From contig JARGPI010000036.1 in NCBI GenBank assembly GCA_029213005.1, positions 1 through 59,708 on the forward strand: a stretch of DNA of 59,708 nt, given 5' to 3'. Source of the stretch: Verrucomicrobiales bacterium (GTDB lineage Bacteria; Verrucomicrobiota; Verrucomicrobiia; Verrucomicrobiales; DEV007). How positions within the stretch are numbered: position 1 is the first letter of the stretch; each line of letters opens with the position of its first letter. This document shows, piece by piece, positions 8,255 to 17,079 of the stretch. The translations under genes were made by a program, and so were the position numbers. Under the pieces are notes generated by a model. That model saw only the letters and a program-made list of their open reading frames with translations. It searched no databases and was not told the origin of the DNA.

Positions 8255-9961
8255 CTATTTGTAGGTCTCGATCCAGGCGTTTCGGCTAACCAGTGATTCG
8301 ATGAATGTCGGGTCGTCTTCTTTTTCCAGAGTTAAAGTGCCACCACTGACCCGGATTGAATGATCCGCGCGAATCCCACCTTCCAGTGTGATTCCATCGG
8401 TAGGTATATTAGAAAGATCCCAGTGCTGGCTGACGCCTTCGGTTTCTGTGATCATTTTCCAGGTTGGATAGTTATCTGAGTCCCGAAAAACAAATTTTGT
8501 CTGATTGGTGCCTAAGGTTGAAGCGGCACCGGTTGTGTCGATCAGGTCAGCACCGTCGAGAACACCGGTCTGAGAGATGGCAAGAGCGATTCGTCTTTGG
8601 TTGGTAAGCCCTTCCAGACTGACTTCGCTGAGAAAAACGTTATTAGAGTTTTTGATCGCAATTGCTCGCGGTTGCATCAACTTTGCGGCGTCAGCTGAGG
8701 CACTGTCATACTGACCTCGCAAAACCAGGCGTGAAACATCTTCAAGGATAAGGTTCGGAAGATATACAGAGTCCAAATCGATAAAGACTGTTCCTTTACC
8801 GTCACTGATGTAACTGAAAGCGGTACTACTGAGAAGAGAGTTTCTGGCTGCCTCACTGATGGGTTTCGCCGGGTCCGCCAATGCGATCATGACATCATCC
8901 GGGAGTGGTGATTGAGAGAATAGCAATGGGACCAGATATACCGGGCTGATCTGCGGATACCGAGTCAAGAGAGATATCATCACATCCGAAGACAGAGGTG
9001 CGTTCGCCGCAAGTAATCCGATGGTTGCTGCGTCAGTTTGGGTGATGTCTTCAATTATGCTGATAAGAGTCGAGTCCAACAGTCTCGGAACCACTTCTTC
9101 AGGTCCCAGTCCATCGGTCACTCCATCCGCACCATCGAAACTTGCTTCGCCTCCGAGCAGAGAAAGTCGATTGAAGTAGGAATTGACTCCTGTTTCCGAG
9201 TTGTCAACAATATCGAGTTCGCCTTTGTAGGTGTTTCCGCTCGAGACCTGACCCATCGTCTGGTTAAAGGAAATGAAGTTGGATGGCTTGATTTTTGCGC
9301 CATCGGGATCTTCCAACAGTAACTTTGGTGGATTCGATGCCGGAACAATAACGACTTCTGATTTGACTGAAGATGCACTGGATTGGTCGTAGTAGTCCTC
9401 TCCTCCGTCCCAGAAAACGGACCGTCCTTTTACGATAAGGTCGCCTGAAATTCTAGGTTTTTCGGTCGCCACCTGTGGACTGGGATGGATTGAGAGAAGG
9501 TCGCCAGCCAAAGCTGGATTGTAACTCCTCATTTGATACTGAAATCCATAGTCGTTGGATCCATCGTTAACTTTAACCGAGAGATCCTGGGAGAAAGCTC
9601 TAAGTGGAGCTGCTCCGGTAGGGTGGGTTCGGGCTGCGTCTCCAAACGATAACGCAGCCTTGTCGAAGTCGCCTATTTTCACCTTGGCCCAGGTATCATA
9701 GCTGAAAGTTGTCTCCGCAGCGACTACCGTTTCATTTGGTAGGTAGTTGCGATAGATTGCTTCACGGGCCAATGCTTTACTGTTGTTTAGAATGACACGG
9801 CGATCCAGCCCGTCAAAATGCGATTCGGCTTCGAGAGACCTTGCGCCAATGATGGAAACGGTCGCGAGGACTCCAATAGTTCCAACAGCACTGATTACAA
9901 GGGCGACTACAAGTACACTGCCCTTTATACGTGGTAATGGTTGATTCGTGTTCGGTTTCAT
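8255..9961 (-). CDS. Large PilX-like pilus-associated protein
   Basis: The protein has 568 residues. The N-terminus is short and basic, then comes GSVLVVALVISAVGTIGV, a helix of the PilX/GspK kind that starts right after a Gly but has no Glu at position 5. The remaining 530 residues are mostly extracytoplasmic in character, with a helical middle (about 300-380) and a beta-rich end (LEGGIRADHSIRVSGGTLTL) that looks like a small repetitive beta structure. PilX and GspK cap or prime the pilus tip. The size is far above PilX (about 170-200) and GspK (about 330), so function rests on N-terminus and operon position between two prepilin genes. Confidence 0.65.
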   Translation of the reverse strand: MKPNTNQPLPRIKGSVLVVALVISAVGTIGVLATVSIIGARSLEAESHFDGLDRRVILNNSKALAREAIYRNYLPNETVVAAETTFSYDTWAKVKIGDFDKAALSFGDAARTHPTGAAPLRAFSQDLSVKVNDGSNDYGFQYQMRSYNPALAGDLLSIHPSPQVATEKPRISGDLIVKGRSVFWDGGEDYYDQSSASSVKSEVVIVPASNPPKLLLEDPDGAKIKPSNFISFNQTMGQVSSGNTYKGELDIVDNSETGVNSYFNRLSLLGGEASFDGADGVTDGLGPEEVVPRLLDSTLISIIEDITQTDAATIGLLAANAPLSSDVMISLLTRYPQISPVYLVPLLFSQSPLPDDVMIALADPAKPISEAARNSLLSSTAFSYISDGKGTVFIDLDSVYLPNLILEDVSRLVLRGQYDSASADAAKLMQPRAIAIKNSNNVFLSEVSLEGLTNQRRIALAISQTGVLDGADLIDTTGAASTLGTNQTKFVFRDSDNYPTWKMITETEGVSQHWDLSNIPTDGITLEGGIRADHSIRVSGGTLTLEKEDDPTFIESLVSRNAWIETYK

Positions 9962-9975
9962 GTTGAGGTGGGATG

Positions 9976-10917
9976 TTAGAGTGATGGGAACATGGGGAGG
10001 GCCAGGGAAAAGGAAGTTTTTCCAGCCATATGCTCATAAGTGGACCTCACTGCAGTAGATGCATCGGCGCTGGTCCACTTGGCTTTCTTATAAGGATTGA
10101 TGCTTGGGTCTGGAAGCCACATCAAATAGAAAGGCGTGTGAGGAGCGATCTGAAAGCGTTTGATGTCGGCTGACTCTCCGGCGAGCAAGCGGCTTTCATG
10201 CTCAAATTGAACAAACTGAGGATGAAAAGCATCCCCGTTGCCGGGAGGATAATAGACATCATAGTAATGAGTCAGGGATTCCCCTATATATCGTTTTACG
10301 GATGCATAGGTGCCCGGTGCATTGCTGGGTTTGAGGAAGTCGATCTCATAGATGGCGTTTACCTGGATTTTGTCAGTATCACTCGACGGACCTAACAGGA
10401 AAATCGAGGTGCTGGGTTTGTCAGCTGGTGGGATATTGCGATATGAGGTCGTGAAGATCCCTGTCGAAGTGGTCTCAACTACACCAAGAAAAGCTCTGAA
10501 GGCCTCAGAGGTGTCGAGTTGTGGTCTTTCCACCGAACCACCTGGATAGCTTAATGTTTCCGGGTGAATCGTGTTGGGGATTGACCTCGGTAGACAAAAA
10601 ACAGCTGTCGAGCGTTGGGCATCTTCTACCAGTTTATCGCGAATTTCCTGTGCAAACATGATTTTGCCGAAATTCGGGGCAATGTAGGTGCGAATCTTGC
10701 CGCCTTCATTTCCATAGAAGTCTTGATTGGTGGTTTCGCCAATGTCGATCTCTATGATGCTCGTGGTTCGTTTTGCGTTCGATGAAATACTTTGGAGAGC
10801 GAGGGCACCCGCTCCGAGACAAACTGAAGAAAGTGCGACAGCTACTAACATTTCGACAAACGTCCATCCGGAAGTTCGGCCAGTGTTTGGGAGTACGGAA
10901 TCGGGTAGGGACTTCAT
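9976..10917 (-). CDS. Prepilin-like protein (PilW/GspJ position)
   Basis: The 313-residue product has a prepilin leader with RTSG before WTFVEMLVAV and then a hydrophobic helix. Glu5 is present, but the first mature residue is Trp in place of Phe. The C-terminal 260 residues are extracytoplasmic, with a Pro/Tyr-rich middle and no recognised domain. Size and operon slot match PilW or GspJ minor pseudopilins that prime pilus assembly. It lies nine bases after the PilP-position gene and 14 before the PilX-like gene. Confidence 0.82.
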   Translation of the reverse strand: MKSLPDSVLPNTGRTSGWTFVEMLVAVALSSVCLGAGALALQSISSNAKRTTSIIEIDIGETTNQDFYGNEGGKIRTYIAPNFGKIMFAQEIRDKLVEDAQRSTAVFCLPRSIPNTIHPETLSYPGGSVERPQLDTSEAFRAFLGVVETTSTGIFTTSYRNIPPADKPSTSIFLLGPSSDTDKIQVNAIYEIDFLKPSNAPGTYASVKRYIGESLTHYYDVYYPPGNGDAFHPQFVQFEHESRLLAGESADIKRFQIAPHTPFYLMWLPDPSINPYKKAKWTSADASTAVRSTYEHMAGKTSFSLALPMFPSL

Positions 10918-10926
10918 AGTAATTAA

Positions 10927-11508
10927 TTATTCAGGAATGATATTTCGTGCGCTTGATGTCCGCTTGGGGCGCAAGACTCCCATCTGTAACCGTGTTGCGG
11001 TGCCGTCGTTCGATGTGTTTTGGCCCTGAAGAACATATCGAACCACCGGATCAACGTTGTATTGAAGTTGCATGGTTTTCCCGGTGAGTTCACCGGACTC
11101 AACATCCATCCAGCCGAGAACGATTTTTTCGGAGGCCACATCAACGACTTTCAATTGCTGCGTTTGGTTTGGGATCAATTGAGGCAGAACCATTCCTCTT
11201 TCAATTAGGATGTCGCCAAGAAGAAGTCGCAGACCGTTGAAGCTCCGGCTTGAGCCAGAGACGTCGAGAGAACTAAGCTTCTTACGGATTGCCAACTCTT
11301 CGGTGTTTTGCGCCTCATTTTTCGTCGAACCGTCCTCAGGAGCCCGTTTGGAATAGGGATTCCGCTCGGATGGTTTTAAGGTGAGAAATCTCTTCTCGCT
11401 TGGGCGCATTTCGATGTTTCTTTTGCCCACGAGGTCAGCCGACTCCTGTGCGCTTCCCAAGATTGGTAAAGTGATGAGAGTGCCGACTACAAATAGTTTA
11501 ATATTCAT
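10927..11508 (-). CDS. Exported protein in the PilP position of the pilus operon
   Basis: The 193-residue protein has a signal peptide (MNIKLFVVGTLITLPILGSA, probable cleavage after SAQ). A charged, disordered segment of about 70 residues follows (KRNIEMRPSEKR, SERNPYSKRAP). A small beta-rich C-terminal domain (about 100-165) ends the protein, with LPQLIPNQTQQLKVVDVAS and KIVLGWMD. PilP and GspC have this layout, a flexible linker followed by a small beta domain that binds the secretin. The order pilM-N-O-this gene matches pilMNOP. No sequence-level PilP motif is evident and no lipobox is present, so the call is by position and architecture. Confidence 0.6.
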   Translation of the reverse strand: MNIKLFVVGTLITLPILGSAQESADLVGKRNIEMRPSEKRFLTLKPSERNPYSKRAPEDGSTKNEAQNTEELAIRKKLSSLDVSGSSRSFNGLRLLLGDILIERGMVLPQLIPNQTQQLKVVDVASEKIVLGWMDVESGELTGKTMQLQYNVDPVVRYVLQGQNTSNDGTATRLQMGVLRPKRTSSARNIIPE

Positions 11509-11526
11509 GATTCAGTTTCTTCGATA

Positions 11527-12078
11527 TTAGTTGCTAGCCAGACTTTGGCGGAGAACGGGAACCTGGATGGTGACTTCCATGTGAACATTGTTGCCGCGAT
11601 CCCCACGGGTGATTTTACATTTTGCAATTCGGCAACTGGGAATGCTTTCTTCGAGTTTGCCGAGCCAATTGAGTGTTTTGGAATAATCGTCTTCGACTAC
11701 CAAATCGGCGACGAGTGCGTGACTGATGAAATCTCCCTTATCAATTTCCCGGTAGTTAAAGCGCTGGGAAAGCAGGAACACGTTTCCTTCACGAACGACG
11801 TCTGTAATTCTTTGTTCGCCGGCACGGGAGCTTCTGAAATTTTCGAAGTGGGGAATCCACTCGGTGTAGACTTTTCTGAGATGTGCGGTTTTAGCATCGA
11901 TCGTCTTAAGTTTGATCTCAGCGATTTTTCTTTGCTGTTCCGTTTGCTCAGCGAGAGCCTTGGCCTTGTTGGCTCCGTCCCTGGCTGCCACCGCTTTGGT
12001 TCGTAACTTGTGAACGCCGAATCCCATCAGGGCGATCAGTGCCACGATGAGGATTGAAGCTGCTTTGTGATTATTCAT
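11527..12078 (-). CDS. pilO: PilO-like inner-membrane pilus assembly protein
   Basis: The product has 183 residues: one N-terminal membrane helix (ASILIVALIALMGFGV), then a predicted coiled coil (about 28-70, rich in Ala, Lys, Glu), then a small alpha/beta domain. This is the PilO fold order. PilO dimerises with PilN in the periplasm and links PilM to the secretin. It lies between the PilN-like gene (23-bp gap) and the PilP-position gene (18-bp gap). Sequence identity to proteobacterial PilO looks low, so the name rests mainly on architecture and synteny. Confidence 0.75.
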   Translation of the reverse strand: MNNHKAASILIVALIALMGFGVHKLRTKAVAARDGANKAKALAEQTEQQRKIAEIKLKTIDAKTAHLRKVYTEWIPHFENFRSSRAGEQRITDVVREGNVFLLSQRFNYREIDKGDFISHALVADLVVEDDYSKTLNWLGKLEESIPSCRIAKCKITRGDRGNNVHMEVTIQVPVLRQSLASN

Positions 12079-12101
12079 TTTGTGTCTAGAGTAGGTGAAG
12101 G

Positions 12102-12653
12102 TTACTTCCGGTCGGAATAAATTAGAGTTGCCTGGAAGTCGGTGGCATTGGTTGCCTTGACCTGTTGTGCAGAATAGGTTTGGTAGTTAAGAGCATTGAT
12201 AGAAGCGAGGGTTGATTCAATTTGGTCAGTGCCGCCTCCGTTGATCTTCAACTGCATGAAGGTATGCGCTGGAATTTCCGGATTCCGATCAAAAGCCAGT
12301 TCAGCGATAGTGGAATCTTCGCTCATGCTGCGACCGATTGCGGTCGTGACGGGCTGCAATGGGCGGGCTCCTTCGAGCCATCCCGCCAGTCCCTGAGCTT
12401 TTTCAGTGAGGTCCACAATTTCCTGATGCGAAGTAAGGAACTTGTTCTGAGCGGATTTTGCCTGACTGGTTTGCATTTCCCACTGAAGTTTTTTTGACTT
12501 GTACTCGCGGATGCTGAGATAAAAGAACAAACTTAAAGCGAGCGAAAATACGACTCCGGCGTAGAATGCGATGGGAATAATTTTATAGGCACCCGGCAAT
12601 CCACCCGATACTCCCTGACGCTGGGTTTTGAGGTCGTGTATTATATTATCCAT
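12102..12653 (-). CDS. pilN: PilN-like inner-membrane pilus assembly protein
   Basis: The product has 183 residues: a short cytoplasmic N-terminus (about 25 residues), one membrane helix (YKIIPIAFYAGVVFSLALSL), a coiled coil, and a small C-terminal domain. In proteobacteria the cytoplasmic N-terminal peptide of PilN binds PilM, but the classic INLLPWR peptide is not present; the equivalent region reads NIIHDLKTQRQGV. It sits between the PilM-like gene and the PilO-like gene in the expected order. Confidence 0.75.
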   Translation of the reverse strand: MDNIIHDLKTQRQGVSGGLPGAYKIIPIAFYAGVVFSLALSLFFYLSIREYKSKKLQWEMQTSQAKSAQNKFLTSHQEIVDLTEKAQGLAGWLEGARPLQPVTTAIGRSMSEDSTIAELAFDRNPEIPAHTFMQLKINGGGTDQIESTLASINALNYQTYSAQQVKATNATDFQATLIYSDRK

Positions 12654-12689
12654 GTGTTATGTAGGTATATATGTGGCTGGCGGTTCGAA

Positions 12690-13556
12690 TTATCCGTTGG
12701 CAAGAATATTCCAGATTTGATTTTCTTCGGTAACGTCTGTTACATTCAAAGTGCCAAGTTTAGGTAGGTATTGTGTGGCAAAATCGCTATCTTGTTTCTC
12801 TCCCATAAAGATGACCCGGGTATTTGGGTCCGCTTTCTCGACGAATGGTTTCAAAACGGTTGCAATCGCATTTTCATCGGAGACTGAAATCCCGCTTCGG
12901 CACCGGAGGTCCTGCCATTGACCGGCCTTTTGACGAAGAACGCTGAGAGCGCCATCATTCCAGGTGATCACGAGGAGGTCCTGCTGTTTAAAATTGGGAT
13001 CACTTGCAAGCCGGGCCAGGAGATTGCCGGTCATGGCAAAAAGGCCACTGCAGACCCGGGCTGCCCGAAGATTGCTGGCGCGAAGGGTCTCCTCGGTTGA
13101 CTTGATCATGGATTCATCCGCGGCCAAAAGTAAACTGGCACTGGACTCCGGGTTGTGTTGTAAAGCGTAGCGCTTCGTCCGGTCGTATTTGGAGCCGAGG
13201 ATTGACTTTGGATTGGTCAGAATCTCATCCTCCCACCCTTTTTTCCGGGAAAGGTTGTGTTCCAGGGTAAAGATAAATCGATTGTTCAGGGATATACCGA
13301 TCCAACCGTCTTCTGTGTTGGCATGCCAGGAACTACCCATATCGCCAGCTACCTCAGCAAACTCTCCAGCCGCTTCGCCTACATCAACCACCTGGTTTCT
13401 CTTATCGAGATAGGCCCACGAACATTGTCCGCGACTGATGTTTACGATAACTGATTTCCGTTTCGGAAAGCGTTGTGCCCAGTTATACTTCGGGTTGTCT
13501 GCTTCCGGGCGGAATGCCGCGAAAGTCAATACGTCTTTGATGTCTTTAAACTCCAT
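12690..13556 (-). CDS. pilM: PilM-like cytoplasmic pilus assembly protein (degenerate actin-like fold)
   Basis: The 288-residue soluble protein lies six bases after pilT and before the PilN-like gene. It has no membrane helix. Stretches such as KSVIVNISRGQCSWAYLD (N-terminal beta strands) and QDLLVITWNDGALSVLRQ (second lobe) fit an actin/PilM-type two-lobe fold, but the phosphate-binding loops of ATP-binding actins are not obvious. PilM recruits PilN on the cytoplasmic face. At 288 residues it is shorter than most PilM proteins (about 350). Family assignment is mainly by synteny. Confidence 0.65.
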   Translation of the reverse strand: MEFKDIKDVLTFAAFRPEADNPKYNWAQRFPKRKSVIVNISRGQCSWAYLDKRNQVVDVGEAAGEFAEVAGDMGSSWHANTEDGWIGISLNNRFIFTLEHNLSRKKGWEDEILTNPKSILGSKYDRTKRYALQHNPESSASLLLAADESMIKSTEETLRASNLRAARVCSGLFAMTGNLLARLASDPNFKQQDLLVITWNDGALSVLRQKAGQWQDLRCRSGISVSDENAIATVLKPFVEKADPNTRVIFMGEKQDSDFATQYLPKLGTLNVTDVTEENQIWNILANG

Positions 13557-13562
13557 GGGTGA

Positions 13563-14630
13563 TTAATGGTTAACGGTTTCCTGTTCGATGATGGATTCTT
13601 TGTGAAGGTATTCGGCCACTTCGAATTCGGTATAGCCGGTTGGTTTTGCAACGCTGTTCCGCCATCCTTCCAATTCGCGGTGCGCGAGAGAGTGCTCGAA
13701 ATTTTGCATGCCTTTGGATTGACCGGTTTCGAGTTCGTGATCAAGACGCTTGAAGTCGCCGCGACGGATCATGCCGGTCACGGAGTCATATGGGAAAAGG
13801 ATTTCGTGAACCGGAAAGCGGCGATCTCTTTCTCCGTCATAGAGCAGATTTTGGCAGAGAATCATGCGCATCGCGTCGGCGAATGAGAGCATCGCGTTCT
13901 CAAGTCGGTCACTGGGGATCAGTTTCAAAAATCGTTGAACGGTTTGGGCTGCCGAAGAGGTGTGCATAGTAGCGATAACTACGTGGCCCGTTTCAGAAGC
14001 TTGCAGCGCGATCTCTGCCGTTTCACCATCCCGAATCTCACCAATCATAATCACATCGGGTGCCTGACGGAGTGAGGCTCGAAGGGAATTACCGAAATCG
14101 AGTTCATCGGTTCCCATTTCCCGCTGGGTAATTAGCGAAGGGCTGTCGGTTGGTAATATATACTCGATCGGATCCTCGAATGTGATGACGTGCTCACGAC
14201 GGCGACGGGCCCGGGCCGTAATCATCGAAGCAATCGTGGTTGATTTACCGGAGCCGGTTGCACCACAAACGAGGAACAGGCCGTTTTTGGCTTCGAGGTA
14301 TGCCTTCATCGCTTGAGGAGGCAGAGAGATTTGCTCGGGTGTGGGGATTTGATTTGGAAGAAGACGCATAACCCAGCGGAATCGACCGCGGGTGACCAAT
14401 TCATTAACCCGGAATCGAAGAGGGCCGATTTGAATCGCGTAATCCTTACAGCCGGGAACCACGCTCAAGGGCGTCTCGGGTTGGTAGATGAAAGAATCGA
14501 CAACCAGGTCGCCGTTTTTCCGGAAAATGAGCTGCTCGTACGGGGTGATATAGAAGTCACTGATGTTGTGCGTTTGAGCTAGGTGCATGATGCGATTCCC
14601 CAGCGGGCTCTTTTCGTCGATTCCTTTCAT
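13563..14630 (-). CDS. pilT: Type IV pilus retraction ATPase (PilT/PilU family)
   Basis: The 355-residue product is a secretion-ATPase of PilT length. The N-terminal domain contains NISDFYITPYEQLIFRKNG, the PilT-type SD(I/F)H-like motif with Tyr in the His position. The Walker A motif is GATGSGKS at 123-130, the Walker B region is PDVIMIGEIRD at 191-201, and a His box follows (ETGHVVIATMHTSSA). PilT hexamers power pilus retraction. The gene is the first of the minus-strand operon, with a start at 14630 preceded by AGTGAGGT-type purines and an AT-rich divergent promoter region. Confidence 0.93.
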   Translation of the reverse strand: MKGIDEKSPLGNRIMHLAQTHNISDFYITPYEQLIFRKNGDLVVDSFIYQPETPLSVVPGCKDYAIQIGPLRFRVNELVTRGRFRWVMRLLPNQIPTPEQISLPPQAMKAYLEAKNGLFLVCGATGSGKSTTIASMITARARRRREHVITFEDPIEYILPTDSPSLITQREMGTDELDFGNSLRASLRQAPDVIMIGEIRDGETAEIALQASETGHVVIATMHTSSAAQTVQRFLKLIPSDRLENAMLSFADAMRMILCQNLLYDGERDRRFPVHEILFPYDSVTGMIRRGDFKRLDHELETGQSKGMQNFEHSLAHRELEGWRNSVAKPTGYTEFEVAEYLHKESIIEQETVNH

Positions 14631-14789
14631 TTGAAGTGAGGTAAATTATAAAAGTTTTATATAATAAGTAAAAATACCACAAATAATAGAAGGTTTCAAC
14701 GGGTTATTCTCTAATTTTTATAAAATATCTACTTGAAACTTAAGATATCTAAAATATCTTGGCTTCGTAATAATCAATATTATTAAAAT
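14631..14789. promoter_or_regulatory. Divergent promoter region between pilT and the secretin gene, with two hairpins in the secretin leader
   Basis: This 159-bp, very AT-rich region must hold promoters for both directions. Just upstream of the secretin start are two inverted repeats: AAGATAT (14742-14748) with ATATCTT (14754-14760), and TAATAAT (14768-14774) with ATTATTA (14779-14785). The second ends four bases before the ATG, where a ribosome-binding site would be expected, and no purine-rich site is visible. A TTGTGG/TATAAA pair read leftward is a weak promoter candidate for pilT. Confidence 0.45.
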
Positions 14790-16883
14790 ATGAAAACAAA
14801 GCTTCTTGTTTACACAATCTTGGTTGCATCCCTCTCAGTTGCGCTGGTGAAGGCTCAGGTGCCTTACTCCAGCAATGCTACTTACGAGATGGCTGCAGCG
14901 GATCTCCGTTCAGCACCCGCCAGACAATATAATTTTTCTAAAGCGGTGATGAGCGATGTTATGCGGTTAATGGCGGAGGATGCCGGCATTAGCTTTTTCG
15001 GGCTTCCTGATGGAGGCGACGGCGCTGCAGAAAGAATGGTTACCTTTACCATTAACGCAGCCCCATTTACGGCTCTCGAAACTCTGGCGAAAGCAAACGG
15101 CGTTTCCCTGATTCACGAGAACGGGATCTGGTATCTCCGCCCCGCAAACGATGGTGAATTGATTGGCCGGATCTACGAAATTAACTACAACGCACAGGAG
15201 CTGGTCCGCAAGAATGGACAGGGTGGTTCAGTAGGCGGATCATCTGGAGGTTCCGGTTCCGGTTCTGGATCTTCACCCGGTATCAGCCTTCAAGGTGCAC
15301 CTGACTTTTTTGAAGTTGAGCCAAGCCGTTTACTTGAAGACATCAAAGGGATTCTTGATATTCAAACGACTGGCGCCAATGCAACGATTGCTCAAACGGC
15401 ATCCGTCGATACACTTGCGCAGCTTTCTCTACGAGGCCTGCAAAATCAGCCGGGTATCGTAGCCGCTCAGCCTCAAGGAGGTGGTGATGGTGGTGATTCA
15501 CAGGCAAAAGTGATCTGGAACAGCGATTCGAACTCCCTGTATGTTGTGGCATCGCGCCAGCAGCACCAGTGGATTGAAGCCTATCTTTCATCTGCTGACC
15601 AGGAGCAGACAATGATTGCCGTCGAGATTAAATTCCTTGAAACGAACAAAAATCCTCAGTGTGACGTCGGTATCGATTGGTCAGGTGCTCTCGGCCAAAG
15701 TGGGCTCGGCGCAGGTTTGTCAAACGCTACCGGTGGTATTGATCTGGCAAATATCGGGAACTACAGTCTTCCCACCGCAGTTCTCAGCTACAATGATTTG
15801 AACCTTCGTCTCAGATCGCTTTATAACGATAGCAACACCAAGTCGGTATCCTACCCACGGATGGTAACACTGGATAACCGCGAGGTTTCTTTCCGAAGTG
15901 TCGTTAACCAGCCGGTTCTGTCTTCGTCCGCCAGTGCGAGCCTCGGAGCAGGCGCCACTCAGACATCTTCAATTGAATACATCCCGGTAGGAACGGTTAT
16001 TAACCTGCTTCCCAAGACGATGAATAACGGAAAAATTCTTCTGAATGTTTCTGTGACCGTATCTGAGATTGTCGGAACAGAAGTGATTAACGGAAACCCG
16101 TTCCCGATTGCTTCCTCACGGGTTTACACGGCTCCTTTAACTGTAAAAAGTGGATACACCGTTGCGATTAGTGGACTGGATTCAGCAAAAACTGAACACA
16201 TCGAGTCCGGTGTGCCTCTTCTCGGGAAACTCCCGGTTCTCGGCGGCGCGTTCAAGTTCAAGCAAAAGAGCAAGCAGCGCCAGCACCTTATGATGTTGAT
16301 TACTCCGGTTATCATCAACGGTTGCGGTGTCACCAAGAAGCCAATCACCAAAGATCCATGGTGTGGTCCTTGTGCAGAAGTTTATCCGGCAAAGGGCGGA
16401 CTTTCTTCAGCGCCTCAGACCCGGGTTAATAAGAACAGTCGCACCACAACCCAGACTCGGAAAACAAACCGCAGCTTTGGAAAAAGCAGTGCCAACGTTC
16501 AGGAGACCGCCTACGCCAGTGCCGTTCCGGTAAACAGCACTCCAGGCTATGCAAGCACTCCGGTAACTCCGCCAGCGTCGTCCGTTGCGGCTCCCCGGGT
16601 GACCGAGCCGGTTCGGGTTCAACCTCCGGCTCAGCCTGAAGGTCCAGATCCAAAGATCGTTGAGATTAACACCCGAATCAACAGTCTGCGCGCTGATCTG
16701 GAAAAGACCCCGGCGACTGATAAGGAAAAAATTAATCAGGTGGTTAACGAATCAAAAACACTTTTATCCCAAATCGAAGCGATGCGGGGTTCAGATTCCA
16801 GCTCTATGACCGGCGAGCTGGGTGACACTTGGTGGAGCGTAATAAAGCTCAAAACCGATGCTGTTAAAATGAGCCGTGAATAA
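14790..16883 (+). CDS. pilQ: Outer-membrane secretin (PilQ/GspD family)
   Basis: The 697-residue protein has a signal peptide (about 1-22). An N-terminal STN/N0-like domain holds NFSKAVMSDVMRLMAEDAGI, followed by a Gly/Ser-rich linker (about 147-165). An N-type domain ends near 260 (WNSDSNSLYVVASRQQHQWI). The secretin domain follows (about 270-510) with PVGTVINLLPKTM, SRVYTAPLTVKSGYTVAISG, GVPLLGKLPVLGGAFKFK and LMMLITPVII. A tail of about 185 residues is Thr/Pro/Ala-rich and ends in a short coiled coil, which is unusual. The protein forms the pore through which the pilus exits. It is transcribed divergently from the pil operon and followed by a terminator. Confidence 0.9.
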   Translation: MKTKLLVYTILVASLSVALVKAQVPYSSNATYEMAAADLRSAPARQYNFSKAVMSDVMRLMAEDAGISFFGLPDGGDGAAERMVTFTINAAPFTALETLAKANGVSLIHENGIWYLRPANDGELIGRIYEINYNAQELVRKNGQGGSVGGSSGGSGSGSGSSPGISLQGAPDFFEVEPSRLLEDIKGILDIQTTGANATIAQTASVDTLAQLSLRGLQNQPGIVAAQPQGGGDGGDSQAKVIWNSDSNSLYVVASRQQHQWIEAYLSSADQEQTMIAVEIKFLETNKNPQCDVGIDWSGALGQSGLGAGLSNATGGIDLANIGNYSLPTAVLSYNDLNLRLRSLYNDSNTKSVSYPRMVTLDNREVSFRSVVNQPVLSSSASASLGAGATQTSSIEYIPVGTVINLLPKTMNNGKILLNVSVTVSEIVGTEVINGNPFPIASSRVYTAPLTVKSGYTVAISGLDSAKTEHIESGVPLLGKLPVLGGAFKFKQKSKQRQHLMMLITPVIINGCGVTKKPITKDPWCGPCAEVYPAKGGLSSAPQTRVNKNSRTTTQTRKTNRSFGKSSANVQETAYASAVPVNSTPGYASTPVTPPASSVAAPRVTEPVRVQPPAQPEGPDPKIVEINTRINSLRADLEKTPATDKEKINQVVNESKTLLSQIEAMRGSDSSSMTGELGDTWWSVIKLKTDAVKMSRE

Positions 16884-16977
16884 CCGAAATACCAAACAAA
16901 CCCCCTCCCTTTTAATTTAACATTCCATAGAACTTCTAACTTTTTCTCCCCAACATTTTTAGAGAAACAAGAAGCTG

Positions 16978-17015
16978 CTGTTCCGCCTTTTTTGGCGGGA
17001 CAGCTTTTCTGTTTT
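16978..17015 (+). terminator. Rho-independent terminator of the secretin gene
   Basis: CTGTTCCGCC at 16978-16987 pairs with GGCGGGACAG at 16994-17003 around a T6 loop, with one G-U pair. CTTTTCTGTTTT follows. It lies about 95 bases after the secretin stop. Confidence 0.8.
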
Positions 17016-17079
17016 CTACAATATGGTCAGTTGATTGTAATCGAATTTAACTGCATTCTGGACGTCTCTTACAGGTTCC

